DNA of 64,000 nt from Streptomyces sp. NBC_01750 (GCF_035918095.1 NZ_CP109137.1:3660001-3724000), one strand, 5' to 3'. Positions 53,277 through 62,543 are shown, counted from the stretch's first letter. Made by a program: numbers and translations. The notes: a model not told the origin generated them from the letters alone.

Positions 53277-55562
53277 ATGGTGACGTGCCAGGAACTGCAG
53301 GATCTCAACCTCAGCAAGCTGAACACCGCGGTCACGCAGTGGCAGCAGATGCTCAACAAGCTGGTCACCCTCGCCGACGGGGGTGACGGCGGCATCAACG
53401 CCGCCGATCTGGAGCGCAAGGCCAACGCCGCGGACTGGAAGGGTGACAACGCCACCGTCACCAAGCAGTTCACCACCACCACGGCGCGCCAGTTCGACGA
53501 CATGGTCACCGAGGCCCGCAGCATCCACAAGATCCTTGAAGAGGCCCACGCCAACCTGAAGAAGCACAAGGAAGATCTGAAGACCACGATCGACACGTGG
53601 GCCAAGAAGAACGTCTACATCGACGACAAGGGCGGCGCGATGTACTCCGGCCCGCAACGCGAGGTGGAGGGCGGCCCCAAGGAGCAGACCAGCCAGGAAG
53701 AGGTCGACCAAGCGGCACGCGAGGTCGGCAGGATCCTGGAGGCGGCGAACGAGACCGACCGGATCGCCGCGCGTGCGCTGCGCAAGCACGCCCAGAGCAA
53801 GTACGACTTCGACGAGACGGGCTACAAGGGCCTCAAGGACGCCGACCGGCAGCAGGGCATCGAGGACGCCGACGCGATGGTGAAGCTCGCGTCCAAGGGC
53901 GACGGGATGACCGACGACGAGCTGAAGCGCTTCAACGAGATCTCCAAGTACCACCGCGACAATCCCGCCTTCGCCGAGCGGTTCGCGACCAAGCTGGGGC
54001 CCGAAGGCACGCTCGAGTTCTGGCGCAGCCTCGCCGACCCGGGCAAGGGGCGTACGCCGGACCCGGACGGCGATCGCGCGAAGATCCTCGCCAAGGTGCA
54101 GGACAACCTGGGTATCACCCTCGCCAACGCCACCCGTGCCGACACCCCTGAAATGCAGGCGTGGAAGGACCGGATGATCGAGCTGGGCGACGATCCGATC
54201 AAGGCCAGGAGCGGCATCCCCAGCGCACCGTACGGCTTCCAGGTCCTGGGCCCGCTGATGACCGAAGGCAAGTGGGACACGGCCTTCCTCAACAAGTACG
54301 GCGAGAAGATGCTCGAGTTCGAGCGCAAGTCCGACGACCCGGTGCTGGGCGGCCCGAAAGAGCTCTGGGAGAACCGCTTCAACCCGGCCCAGCTCTCCTA
54401 CCCGCCCGGCGGCACCAAGCCGGACAGCGACCCGGTCGCCAACCTGATGGAGGCGCTCGGCCACAACCCGGAAGCCTCCCTGCAGTTCTTCAACGGCTCG
54501 TCCGGCCAGGGCGACGACGCGATGAACAACTGGGACTACCTGGTCAACAAGGACGGCGAGGGCGCGCGCGAGTGGCCGACCGACGATGACGGGAAGACGA
54601 CGGGGTTCAAGAACCTGGGCCACGCACTGGAGTCGGGGACGCTCGGGTACGCCTACGACCAGGACCCTCCGTCCGTCCCGCCGATGAACACCGACGAGGA
54701 AAAGGTGGCCCGGGACCAGCGCACCCTGCTCATGGACCAGGTCGTCGACCACTACAAGACGGCCGACACGATCGACAAGCAGGACGGGATCCGCGACAGC
54801 CTGGCAAATATGGCGGCCGGCCATATCGACAGCCTCAACTACTCCATGGGCGACTGGGGAGGCACGGGCGAGGCTTCGGGCAGGGACGCATTTTACGGAG
54901 CCAAGGCGGGTCATCTCCATGACTTCGGCGAGACGAGCAGCACGAACTTCCTGCGCGCCCTGGCCTCCGACGAGGGTTCGTACGAGACCGTTTCCACGGC
55001 CCAGCAGGTGTACGGCGCCAGCTCGATGTCCGCACACGGCGACAACCGCGACGACGCGATGAACGCGGGTCTGAAGAGCGTCAGGATGCACGGGCTTCTG
55101 GATGAGGCACGCGCCGAGGCCATCGGCAAGGAATTCGCCGATGACAAGACCCAGAGGAATCTGGAACTCGAAAAGCAGGGCGAGTGGCGCAAATTCGCCG
55201 GCGAAGCCGCGGTCGGCGTCGGTGTCGGCGTCGCGACCGCCATGATCGTCCCCACCGGTGGGGCAGCGCTGGTCGCCGTCCCTCTCGCCATCGAGACGAT
55301 CGGGGGCGCAGCCAACACCCAGATCTCCACGAACACGCTCCAGTGGCTCCAGGACCACGAGTTCGACAACTACGACGATTCGGTCGCGGGCATCGACAAG
55401 GCCAAGTACGACGGAAGCAGAAACGCGATGACCCCTCTCCTGAACTACGCAGAGGCACACGGGATAAGCGGGAAGGAATTCGAATCCTGGGCCTCGCAGG
55501 CTGAGACCAAGTACAACGACGGCGGCAAAATCGGCGACACTGACGACGCCCGGGGCTGGTGA
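53277..55562 (+). CDS. Large WXG-like protein (761 aa), putative type VII substrate
   Basis: The product starts MVTCQELQDL and its first ~110 residues form helical hairpins with ADWKGDNA at residues 52-59, a WXG motif. A further coiled region follows (HKILEEAHANLKKHKEDL). The central ~450 residues are mostly helical with DKQDGIRDSLANMAAGHIDSL and no known enzymatic motif. Near the C-terminus a glycine/alanine hydrophobic stretch (AAVGVGVGVATAMIV...ALVAVPLAIE, about residues 640-680) could cross or insert in a membrane. There is no signal peptide. The layout (WXG head, long body, pore-like hydrophobic tail) suggests a secreted effector or an ESX-associated surface protein. It is flanked by the helical partner and a lipoprotein in the same operon. 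Family not recognised. Confidence 0.65.
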   Translation: MVTCQELQDLNLSKLNTAVTQWQQMLNKLVTLADGGDGGINAADLERKANAADWKGDNATVTKQFTTTTARQFDDMVTEARSIHKILEEAHANLKKHKEDLKTTIDTWAKKNVYIDDKGGAMYSGPQREVEGGPKEQTSQEEVDQAAREVGRILEAANETDRIAARALRKHAQSKYDFDETGYKGLKDADRQQGIEDADAMVKLASKGDGMTDDELKRFNEISKYHRDNPAFAERFATKLGPEGTLEFWRSLADPGKGRTPDPDGDRAKILAKVQDNLGITLANATRADTPEMQAWKDRMIELGDDPIKARSGIPSAPYGFQVLGPLMTEGKWDTAFLNKYGEKMLEFERKSDDPVLGGPKELWENRFNPAQLSYPPGGTKPDSDPVANLMEALGHNPEASLQFFNGSSGQGDDAMNNWDYLVNKDGEGAREWPTDDDGKTTGFKNLGHALESGTLGYAYDQDPPSVPPMNTDEEKVARDQRTLLMDQVVDHYKTADTIDKQDGIRDSLANMAAGHIDSLNYSMGDWGGTGEASGRDAFYGAKAGHLHDFGETSSTNFLRALASDEGSYETVSTAQQVYGASSMSAHGDNRDDAMNAGLKSVRMHGLLDEARAEAIGKEFADDKTQRNLELEKQGEWRKFAGEAAVGVGVGVATAMIVPTGGAALVAVPLAIETIGGAANTQISTNTLQWLQDHEFDNYDDSVAGIDKAKYDGSRNAMTPLLNYAEAHGISGKEFESWASQAETKYNDGGKIGDTDDARGW

Positions 55563-55564
55563 CC

Positions 55565-56263
55565 ATGAAGAGGCATCTCACGCTTGCCGCCGTGGCCGTG
55601 CTCCTGCTGGGTGCGGGCGCATGCACGGCCGACAAGGACCAGGCCAAGGGCAAGGACAAGGTCGAGGACGCTGCCCCCGACGACTCCACCTGCAACGAAC
55701 TCCTGGGCAACGGCGGACTGAAATGGCTCAAGGACCACACGGGGGGCAAGGCACGCCTGAAGGTCCCCGACGATCTGAAGAGCGCGCGTGCGCTGTTCTA
55801 CCGGCAGGTGGAGAACTGGGGCCCCGAAGATACCGGAGCCCCTACATTCCAGAGGGCCGATGTCTGCTTGGCGAGAACGGACGTCGCGGACGCGAAGAAG
55901 CAGCTCGAAATCCGTTACGGGCCCTCCTACTTCACATTCGACACCCCCTTGGACGAGGTTTCCGCAGCCGGCGACAAGGCGATCGAGACACCGGTGAACT
56001 CCGACGTCAAGCTGGTTCACGGGAAGGACCGCGACGGCGGGGTCAGCTACCGCGTGTACGTCAAGTGCAAGATCCCCGGCACGCCTGCGAAGCAGGAGAA
56101 CGAGATTCCTGTCGAAGGCCGGCTGACCGACACGCTCACCGGCGACACCGGCGCCCGGGTCCACCTCACGCACCTGCTGCACTCCGCCAAGGTGGTGGCG
56201 GACAGCTTCGGCTGCGAGAACAAGCCCGTCGTCCCGGATGAGCCGCCCGCGTCGGTGGAGTGA
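55565..56263 (+). CDS. Lipoprotein of the WXG operon
   Basis: The ATG at 55565 (MKRHLTLAAVAVLLLGAGAC) is two codons after a GTG at 55559 that overlaps the preceding stop, so either may be used and coupling is likely. The lipobox is LGAGAC, giving an outward-facing lipid-anchored protein of about 213 residues. The body has cysteines at STCNELLG, DVCLART, YVKCKI and FGCENK, so two disulfides are possible. A beta-rich end has SYRVYVKCKI. I know no family. An operon of helical partner, WXG-like effector and lipoprotein suggests the lipoprotein is an immunity or receptor component, by analogy only. Confidence 0.75.
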   Translation: MKRHLTLAAVAVLLLGAGACTADKDQAKGKDKVEDAAPDDSTCNELLGNGGLKWLKDHTGGKARLKVPDDLKSARALFYRQVENWGPEDTGAPTFQRADVCLARTDVADAKKQLEIRYGPSYFTFDTPLDEVSAAGDKAIETPVNSDVKLVHGKDRDGGVSYRVYVKCKIPGTPAKQENEIPVEGRLTDTLTGDTGARVHLTHLLHSAKVVADSFGCENKPVVPDEPPASVE

Positions 56264-56338
56264 CACACCCGGCAGCGGAGCCTCAGCCTTCCTTCGCTGC
56301 GCGCCCCGGGGTCACGCGAATCCGGACCCGCCCTGCTC

Positions 56339-56527
56339 TCATGCCGCCATCAGAACGGTCGGCCGGCACTCGCGGCAGCGGTCGTCCGGGTCCTGGGACC
56401 GGAAGGCGCGCTCGCAGCCGTCGCAGGTTCGGAGCGGAAGAACTGCCTTGGCGACAGGACCCGGCGGGAGCGGGGGCGGACGAGAGGTGAGTGGGCGGCG
56501 CAAGCGGGTGGAGTTCGCGGACGGCAA
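56339..56527 (-). CDS. Possible small zinc-ribbon protein or fragment (62 aa)
   Basis: A short frame contains CDGCERAFRSQDPDDRCRECR, a four-cysteine zinc-ribbon-like pattern, after a proline-rich head. Similar short sequences occur in proteins of actinobacterial integrative elements, as I remember, but no other element genes are nearby. It could be a remnant, and the start codon is not well supported. The surrounding 464-bp gap (56264-56727) otherwise holds only a terminator for the next minus-strand gene. Confidence 0.3.
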   Translation of the reverse strand: MPSANSTRLRRPLTSRPPPLPPGPVAKAVLPLRTCDGCERAFRSQDPDDRCRECRPTVLMAA

Positions 56528-56688
56528 TGCGTACGTCCTCGGCGCGCGGGTCGCAATCCGAGTGCCCCGGGCATAAGGCAGGGACGCCCGCCGGTTCCTG
56601 TCGGCAGGTGAGGGAGCGCGGCCACCGGCGGCTCAGCCCCGCCGCTCACCCGGGCCCGGGCAGCGGGGCGGCCGTGCTCCCGCAGGAA

Positions 56689-56716
56689 GCGCGGCCGGCG
56701 CGCTGTCCGGCCGCGC
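56689..56716 (-). terminator. Terminator of the small membrane-protein gene
   Basis: Exact 10-bp arms (56689-56698 and 56707-56716) with an eight-base loop lie 12 bases beyond the minus-strand stop codon at 56728. Confidence 0.65.
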
Positions 56717-56727
56717 AGGTGCCTCAG

Positions 56728-57099
56728 TCAGCCGAGATGCCAGAGCGCGGCGCCCGCGAGCACCATCACCAGGCCTGCGAAGGCCATGAACGCCCCCATC
56801 AGCCGTTGGTACCACGGCTGAGCCCACATCGAGGGCGACCTGTCCAGCTGCCCCAGCTGCGCCCCGCCCAGCTGGTAGCGCTGCCTGATGTTCTCGGCCC
56901 GCCGTGTAGCGATGCCCCGCACATTGAACGCCCAGCTCGCACCGCACCACACGGCGATCAGGCCGCCCAGCACCATGACGGCGATGAACACCGGCGACGG
57001 CGCATGCGTCCCGGCCGCCCGAGCGGGGCCGAATCCAGCGTGATCCGCCAGCGTCTCAAGCTTCACTTGATTCCGTTCCCATACTGATTCGTGGACCAT
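56728..57099 (-). CDS. Small two-helix membrane protein
   Basis: An ATG at 57099 (MVHESVWERNQVKLET) gives 123 residues. A longer ATG at 57153 and a shorter GTG at 57066 are also possible, as no ribosome site decides. There are two membrane segments, VFIAVMVLGGLIAVWCGASWAF and LMGAFMAFAGLVMVLAGAALW. Between them is a basic loop with RRAENIRQRYQLGG. It resembles small DUF6199-like membrane proteins of Streptomyces, but I am not sure of the family. It lies downstream of the RHS-immunity gene and may be in the same transcription unit after a 91-bp gap. Confidence 0.6.
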   Translation of the reverse strand: MVHESVWERNQVKLETLADHAGFGPARAAGTHAPSPVFIAVMVLGGLIAVWCGASWAFNVRGIATRRAENIRQRYQLGGAQLGQLDRSPSMWAQPWYQRLMGAFMAFAGLVMVLAGAALWHLG

Positions 57100-57190
57100 T
57101 TCACGGGGCGGTAAAATGTGATTTCCGAGCCATTTACCCACCGATTTGCACATCTATCCTCTTACTACTGACCGTCAACGAAGGATCAGA

Positions 57191-57907
57191 TCAAGTCTGA
57201 TCAGATGACGTCGAGCCCCACGGGATGAACTCCATGAGCCAGCTGGGCAAGTCCTCCGGGTCGGGCCGTTCCGGAGCCGGATGAATCCCGATCCCGAGAC
57301 TTTTCTCCGTGTCGACACGCCCATCCGACCAACTCAACCATTCTCCAATGAATGAGCCGACATTCCACGCCATGGCCAATGCGGGACGGGCTTGTGGCAC
57401 GCCGAACCAGAAGCTGCTGATTGCGGCGGCTCGTTCAATGCCATCTTCCAAGGACGGTCTGGAACCCGACGCCAACCCTGCGGATACCGCAAACCCAGAA
57501 TACGGGTCGCCCGCGAGTAGCGGGGCGCAGTTTCGCAAGATGATTTCCAGCAGCTCATCGGGAACTTTCCGCGCCTGCCGCTCCAGCCTCTCAATCAAGT
57601 CTGGAAAGATCTCCGAGCCGACACCCGGACCGCTCGGACGCACCTCAATGTCCTGCAACAGTTCTTGCGATGCACAAGAAGTCGATACCGCCTGAATATA
57701 GGCCAATCCGCGGAGCGATTGCCATCTACACATGAGGTCGAGGCGGGAAATCGCGGAATGGCGACCACCGAACCTCACCGGCCATTCGGCGGCTCGCAGC
57801 TCCACCCCATAAGACCTCAATTCCGCCGGGACTGGATTCGGGTAGATAAGTCGCTCACCACCGACGCGCGACACAGATTCGTACCCCGGATATCTTCCCG
57901 ACGTCAC
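57191..57907 (-). CDS. Candidate immunity protein for the RHS/WXG toxin
   Basis: The GTG at 57907 overlaps the TGA of the RHS toxin (GTGA), so the two must be made together. The 238-residue protein begins MTSGRYPGYESVSRVGGERLIYPNP. It has beta-type RSYGVELRAAEWPVRFGGRH, a central helical part (IEVRPSGPGVGSEIFPDLIERL, VPDELLEIILRNCAPLLAGD) and DGRVDTEKSLGIGIHP near the end. No signal peptide or membrane segment is seen, as expected of a cytoplasmic immunity protein. I do not recognise the family. The DNA is visibly less GC-rich than the RHS body, as is the toxin tip it follows, suggesting the pair moved together. Confidence 0.75.
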   Translation of the reverse strand: MTSGRYPGYESVSRVGGERLIYPNPVPAELRSYGVELRAAEWPVRFGGRHSAISRLDLMCRWQSLRGLAYIQAVSTSCASQELLQDIEVRPSGPGVGSEIFPDLIERLERQARKVPDELLEIILRNCAPLLAGDPYSGFAVSAGLASGSRPSLEDGIERAAAISSFWFGVPQARPALAMAWNVGSFIGEWLSWSDGRVDTEKSLGIGIHPAPERPDPEDLPSWLMEFIPWGSTSSDQT

Positions 57908-60900
57908 GGTGCGCGCCTCCAGTTGGGTGTCTCGCCGTTTGAATACTTGAAGATGTCGGTTTCGGGAATATGGTACGAGTGAATCATACTCGGACCGCGA
58001 ATAATGACCACAGGATCTCCGTTCGCATCACGAATACTCCTGTCGATGATGATCTCCTTTTGGGTTCTGGTGTCGATGTAGTCAGCCGGCGTGTCCCGCT
58101 TGCCCATCAAATATTTTTCCAGCTTGACGTCATCGTCCCCAATCCCGGCCAGGTAATGATTGACCTTGCCTCCCTCAGCTTCCCTGAGCTGGTGGTCAAC
58201 TCCTTGGAGTACGCGATTGTCGTAGGGAGCGAGACCGAGTGGATCAACCCATGAGTGAGGGTTATGCGTATAGGTGGCGGGGTTGGGGGCGGGGGTGAGG
58301 CCGAGAGGATCCGGCGACAGGTACCGCCCGGTTTCCGGGTCGTAGTAGCGGAAGTGGTTGTAATTCAGGCCCGTTTCGGAGTCGGCGTACTGGCCCGGGA
58401 AGCGGAGAGGGCAGTCCACGGGCGCCGCGTCCGTCGGGGCGGGGAAGGCCGTGCCCCAGAGGGCTGTGCGGCGTTGCCAGGTCAATTCGCCGTCGGGGCC
58501 GATCAGTTCGGCGGGGGTACCTACCGCGTCCGTGATGACGGCGTGGAAGCGGGTGCCGTAGTCGGCCGACGTGTCCTCCGCCAGCTTCGAGAGCAGGGAT
58601 CCGCCCGGCTCCCGGACCAGGGGCTTGTGGTCGGTCTGGGTGAGGGGGCGATGGCTGCCCGGGGCGTAGTCCCAGGTGGTGACCCTGCCGTCGGGCGCCA
58701 TCTGCTCCGCCAGGCGGGTGTCGTCCCAGCTGAAGTCCGTGCGCTCGGCGGCCGAGCCGTCGTCCGCCAGGCGCTGCTTGGATATTCGGCGGCCCAGCGG
58801 GTCGTACGTGTACCGCCAGCGCTCGCCGCCCGGAGTCACCGCCTCGACCAGGCGGTCCTCGGCATTCCAGGCGTACGTCCAGGAGAGTCGCTGCCCGTTG
58901 AGGAGCTTGCGGGTTCTGCGGATCAGGCGGCCCTGCGCGTCATGGTCGTACGAAGTGCGGCCCGCGCGACGGATGAGGGTGCCCTCGAATTCGCGGTCGC
59001 CCGGGGCCTCGTGCGCGGGGGCCGTGGCGTGCGCCAGGTTGCCCGCCGCGTCGTAGGCGTATGTCTCGGTCCAGCCGTGCGCCCGTACGCCCGTGACCCG
59101 GCCCATGCGGTCGAGGTCGAAACGGCGGGTGCCGGAGGTCAGTTCGCGGATCTCGGTGAGGTAGCCATCCTCGCGGTAGGCGTAGGCGCGGTGCTGGAGG
59201 AGCCGGTCCGCGTCCTCCGAGCGCGCCGTCAGGGACTGGGTGGCGAGGCGGTCGGTGACATCCCAGGCCTGGCTGAGGGCGACGACTTCCCCGAGGCGGC
59301 GTTCCGTCTCGCGGCCCGCGGCGTCGTGCGTGAAGGTCAGCTCACCCGCGTCGGAGCGGAGTTCCGTCGGGCGGCCTGCCGGGTCGTAGGACCACCCCGA
59401 GCTCAGCCCGGACGGAGTGACCCTCAGGGTCCGGCGACCCAGAACGTCGTACGCGTAGCTGGTCGTACGGCCGTTGACGGTTTCCGTGAGCGTACGGCCC
59501 AGCACGTCGCGGTCTATGGCGACCTCGGCGTCCGCATTGGCCGTGTGGGTCAGATGGCCCGTCGTGCCGTATGCGTACGTGGTGATGCCGCCCGATTCGG
59601 TCCGCTGCTCCGTCACGCGGCCGAGCACGTCCCGGGTGAAGCGCAGCGTCTCGCCCGCGCCATTCGTACGCGACACCAGACCGCCCGCCGCATCATTCGT
59701 GTACGTCAGCGTCCGGCCGTTGAAGTCGGTCTCCGCGACCAGACGGCCCGCCTGGTCGTACGTATACGACCAGGTCAGCCCCTGCGGGTTGGTGACCCCC
59801 GTCAGCCGCATCTCGGTGTCATAGGCAAAGGCGTACGTCGTGCCGTCCGGGTCGATCCGGGTGGCCGGGACGTCGAAGTGCGTGGCGGTGTGGCGGGTGA
59901 CATTGCCCGCGGGATCGGTGTGGGAGCGGAGGTTGCCCTCTCCGTCCCAGGTCCAGGACTCCCGGGCGCCGTCCGCGTACTGGCGCCACTTCGGCTTGCC
60001 TTCGGTCGTCCAGCCCATGCGGGTGACATGACCCAGCGGGTCGGTCACCTCCATGACCCGGCCGAAGGTGTCCCTGCGCACCTCCGTCACATGCCCGACC
60101 TCGTCGGTTACGGCGATCGGCAGTCCGGCCGCGTTCGACGTGACGGTGCGCGTATGGCCCAGGGCGTCGGTGATCGCTGACAGCCGGCCCAACTCGTCGT
60201 AGTCGCACCGCGTTTCGGCACCGACGGGGTCGATCGTGCTGAGCAGGTTGCCCAGTTCGTCGTACGTGTGGCGCCAGGTCGCACCGCCGGGCTCGACGAC
60301 CTCCGTGGGGTGGCCGAGCGTGTTGTACGTGGCTCGGGCAAGGGACTCGTCCGGCAGGGTTACCGCGGTGAGGTTGCCCGCCTCGTCGTATGCGTAGCGC
60401 GTCGTGCGGCCCAGCGGATCCGTGACCGAGAGCGGCCTGTCGCCCCTCTCGTGCCACTCGGTGCGCGTCGTGTGGCCGAGCGGGTCGGTCTCCTCGACGA
60501 CCTGGCCCTCGGAGTTGTGGCGATGCGTGGACCGCCGGCCGAGCGAGTCGGTGTACGTGGTCGTGCGCGACTCGTCGTCGTAGGCGAGGGCCCCGGAAAG
60601 GAAGCCGTCGCTGCCCTCGGTGCGCTCGACGCGGCCACGGGCGTCGTAGAAGTACGCGAACGACGTGCCGTTGCGGTCCGTCCAGGAAGTGACCCGGCCC
60701 TCCGCGTCGTAGGTGAAACGCAATGGTTCGCCACTGGAGTTGATGATCTCGGTGAGGTTGCCCGCCGCGTCGTACCCGTAGCGCATCACGACCGTACCGC
60801 CGCGGTCGTGCAGTGTCGGCTCGTACCGTGACGGGGTCTCGTCGAGCAGGCGCAGGGCGGTGATGCGCGGGCCCTGGGTGTCGACGGCGAGGTAGTAGCC

Positions 60901-62187
60901 GCCGGAGTGGCGCAGCGCGGTGGGGATGCCGTCGGCAGTGCGTTCGACGTCGATGCGCGCGCCGTTGCGGTCGTGCCAGCTGTCCACGGGGAGGTGGACC
61001 GTTCCGAGCGTGTCCGAGGGAACGGGACTGCTGAAGCTTCGTACGACCCCGGAGTCCGGGTCGGTGATGGTCATGACACCGTCGGGCTTGCCGTCCCACT
61101 CCAACGGCCACATGGCGCCCTTCGCCGGGAGGACGGGTTCACTCACCCGAGGCACCGGATAGACAAGGCGCATGCCGTCCGCGGCGGCGAACACGACGCC
61201 CTCGGCGTCGAGTTGGATGCACTCGTCGAGGTTGGAGACCCAGGTGGGCCCGAAGGACATTCCCCCGCGGTACGTGGACAGGTGGGTGCGCTCAAAAACC
61301 AGTGGGAGGCTCGCCGGCAGCGTGAGATCGGTCTGCGTCATCAGCATGGCGCCGGTCGCCACGTCGATCGGTTCCCCGACGCACGGCGTCCTCCTGGCCG
61401 GGCGGGCCGCAGGTCCGAGTTCGACCAGGTCGGGCCGCAGAGTCGGCGGCCGCAGCATCAGCGGCACCTCGTTGAATTTCCCGAACAGGCTCCCCTCGAC
61501 GCCGGCCTTGGCCACACCGCCCCCCGCGCCGAACGCCCCGCCGTAGATCATGCCGTCCTTCGCCGCGGCATTGATCTCGTCCAGGCTGAAGCCCGTCTGC
61601 AACCCCGTGGCGATCTTCAGCGGCTGGGCGACGGCGAGGTCGACGGCCACCGACTCCACGCCACCGAAGGCCGCGGCGACCAGCGTGCCCGCGGCGATTT
61701 CCGCGACCGTGGCCGTGACGGCGATGCCCAGAGTGCCGGCGAGTTCGAGGACGGCTTCGGCGGCTACGGCCGCGGCGCCCGCCGATATGCCCGCCGTGAA
61801 CCAGGCGAGCCCGAGGCCTGCCACGATGATGGTGGCGTCGATGGCCAGCTCTGTCCGAAGCTTGTTGATGGCGTCATCGACGGCGCCGGCAAGCTTGTCC
61901 AGCACCTCCGCCATCTTGCGGGCCGCCTTCGCCATGTCACTGAGCCAGCCCGCGTCCTTCCCCTTGGCGTAGCGCCCCCAGAACACCTCGAACGCGTCGA
62001 TCGCCTCACCCTTGTTGTTGTGGATGAGCGATGTGGCCGCGTTGTTGACCGGGGTCCGTACGTCGTCGACGGCACCGGCGAAGGTCCGCCAGGCGTCGGC
62101 GGCCTTGCGCAGGGCGCCGGGATCGGCGTCGGGCCACCACATGCCGAGCTTGAGCAGGATCTCCTTGGCCTCGTCCTCGACGTTCAC
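57904..62187 (-). CDS. RHS-repeat toxin with WXG-like N-terminus and unrecognised toxin tip
   Basis: The GTG at 62187 overlaps the stop of the WXG100-like gene (GTGA), fixing the start. Residues 1-110 are a WXG/CpnT-like helical head (LLKLGMWWPDADPGALRKA, FEVFWGRY), followed by hydrophobic Ala/Gly segments to about 200. CVGEPIDVATGAMLMTQTD opens a DUF6531-type region (~270). YD repeats run to about 1240 and the core YYDPETGRYLSPDPLGL lies near 1296. The tip (~1325-1427) begins NRVLQGVDHQLREAEGG, includes KRDTPADYIDTRTQKEIIIDRSI, and ends in NWRRAP. I recognise no toxin family. There is no signal peptide, so export by a type VII-like route is inferred from the head and partner gene. The tip DNA is less GC-rich than the body. 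Confidence 0.92.
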   Translation of the reverse strand: MNVEDEAKEILLKLGMWWPDADPGALRKAADAWRTFAGAVDDVRTPVNNAATSLIHNNKGEAIDAFEVFWGRYAKGKDAGWLSDMAKAARKMAEVLDKLAGAVDDAINKLRTELAIDATIIVAGLGLAWFTAGISAGAAAVAAEAVLELAGTLGIAVTATVAEIAAGTLVAAAFGGVESVAVDLAVAQPLKIATGLQTGFSLDEINAAAKDGMIYGGAFGAGGGVAKAGVEGSLFGKFNEVPLMLRPPTLRPDLVELGPAARPARRTPCVGEPIDVATGAMLMTQTDLTLPASLPLVFERTHLSTYRGGMSFGPTWVSNLDECIQLDAEGVVFAAADGMRLVYPVPRVSEPVLPAKGAMWPLEWDGKPDGVMTITDPDSGVVRSFSSPVPSDTLGTVHLPVDSWHDRNGARIDVERTADGIPTALRHSGGYYLAVDTQGPRITALRLLDETPSRYEPTLHDRGGTVVMRYGYDAAGNLTEIINSSGEPLRFTYDAEGRVTSWTDRNGTSFAYFYDARGRVERTEGSDGFLSGALAYDDESRTTTYTDSLGRRSTHRHNSEGQVVEETDPLGHTTRTEWHERGDRPLSVTDPLGRTTRYAYDEAGNLTAVTLPDESLARATYNTLGHPTEVVEPGGATWRHTYDELGNLLSTIDPVGAETRCDYDELGRLSAITDALGHTRTVTSNAAGLPIAVTDEVGHVTEVRRDTFGRVMEVTDPLGHVTRMGWTTEGKPKWRQYADGARESWTWDGEGNLRSHTDPAGNVTRHTATHFDVPATRIDPDGTTYAFAYDTEMRLTGVTNPQGLTWSYTYDQAGRLVAETDFNGRTLTYTNDAAGGLVSRTNGAGETLRFTRDVLGRVTEQRTESGGITTYAYGTTGHLTHTANADAEVAIDRDVLGRTLTETVNGRTTSYAYDVLGRRTLRVTPSGLSSGWSYDPAGRPTELRSDAGELTFTHDAAGRETERRLGEVVALSQAWDVTDRLATQSLTARSEDADRLLQHRAYAYREDGYLTEIRELTSGTRRFDLDRMGRVTGVRAHGWTETYAYDAAGNLAHATAPAHEAPGDREFEGTLIRRAGRTSYDHDAQGRLIRRTRKLLNGQRLSWTYAWNAEDRLVEAVTPGGERWRYTYDPLGRRISKQRLADDGSAAERTDFSWDDTRLAEQMAPDGRVTTWDYAPGSHRPLTQTDHKPLVREPGGSLLSKLAEDTSADYGTRFHAVITDAVGTPAELIGPDGELTWQRRTALWGTAFPAPTDAAPVDCPLRFPGQYADSETGLNYNHFRYYDPETGRYLSPDPLGLTPAPNPATYTHNPHSWVDPLGLAPYDNRVLQGVDHQLREAEGGKVNHYLAGIGDDDVKLEKYLMGKRDTPADYIDTRTQKEIIIDRSIRDANGDPVVIIRGPSMIHSYHIPETDIFKYSNGETPNWRRAP

Positions 62188-62543
62188 TTGGCGTCCTCGC
62201 CGTCGATCTTCGCCTTCGCCTTGGTGAACATCCCGACGATCAAACGCTCGTTGTCGACATGCCCGTCCGCCATGTCCGACATCGCCTCATGAATGCTGGT
62301 CAGTCCGAGGACGAGGATGCCGGCGGCCCGCTCGATGGCCTTCTGCTGAGGGTGGTAGCCGTCGTAGAACTTCTTGCCCGGCTCGTCGTCTCCCCAGGGC
62401 GCACCGAGCCCGTCCAGGGTGGTGACCAGCGTCGTCAAGGCCGTACTGAGGTTCTTGGCCTGCTCGTGGAAGACCGGCGCCGTCAACTTGATGTCGGCCG
62501 TGTTGATTTCCAGGACTTTGCCGTCGCCCTTGCCATCGCCCAT
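62184..62543 (-). CDS. WXG100-like partner protein
   Basis: The ATG at 62543 (MGDGKGDGKVLEINT) follows a GGGGG ribosome site. The 119-residue helical protein has LTTLVTTLDGLGAPWGDDEPGKKFYDGY, where WGD takes the place of WXG between two helices. A charged C-terminal helix follows. This is a common Streptomyces version of the ESX/WXG100 fold. It overlaps the RHS toxin gene by four bases, and a dimer with the toxin's WXG-like head that delivers it to a type VII machine is the likely role. The ESX core genes are outside this window. Confidence 0.85.
   Translation of the reverse strand: MGDGKGDGKVLEINTADIKLTAPVFHEQAKNLSTALTTLVTTLDGLGAPWGDDEPGKKFYDGYHPQQKAIERAAGILVLGLTSIHEAMSDMADGHVDNERLIVGMFTKAKAKIDGEDAK

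Noticed and set aside
52800..55460. Long minus-strand frame opposite the WXG-like operon
   Set aside because: It covers two separate plus-strand genes and their junction, and has no family motif.
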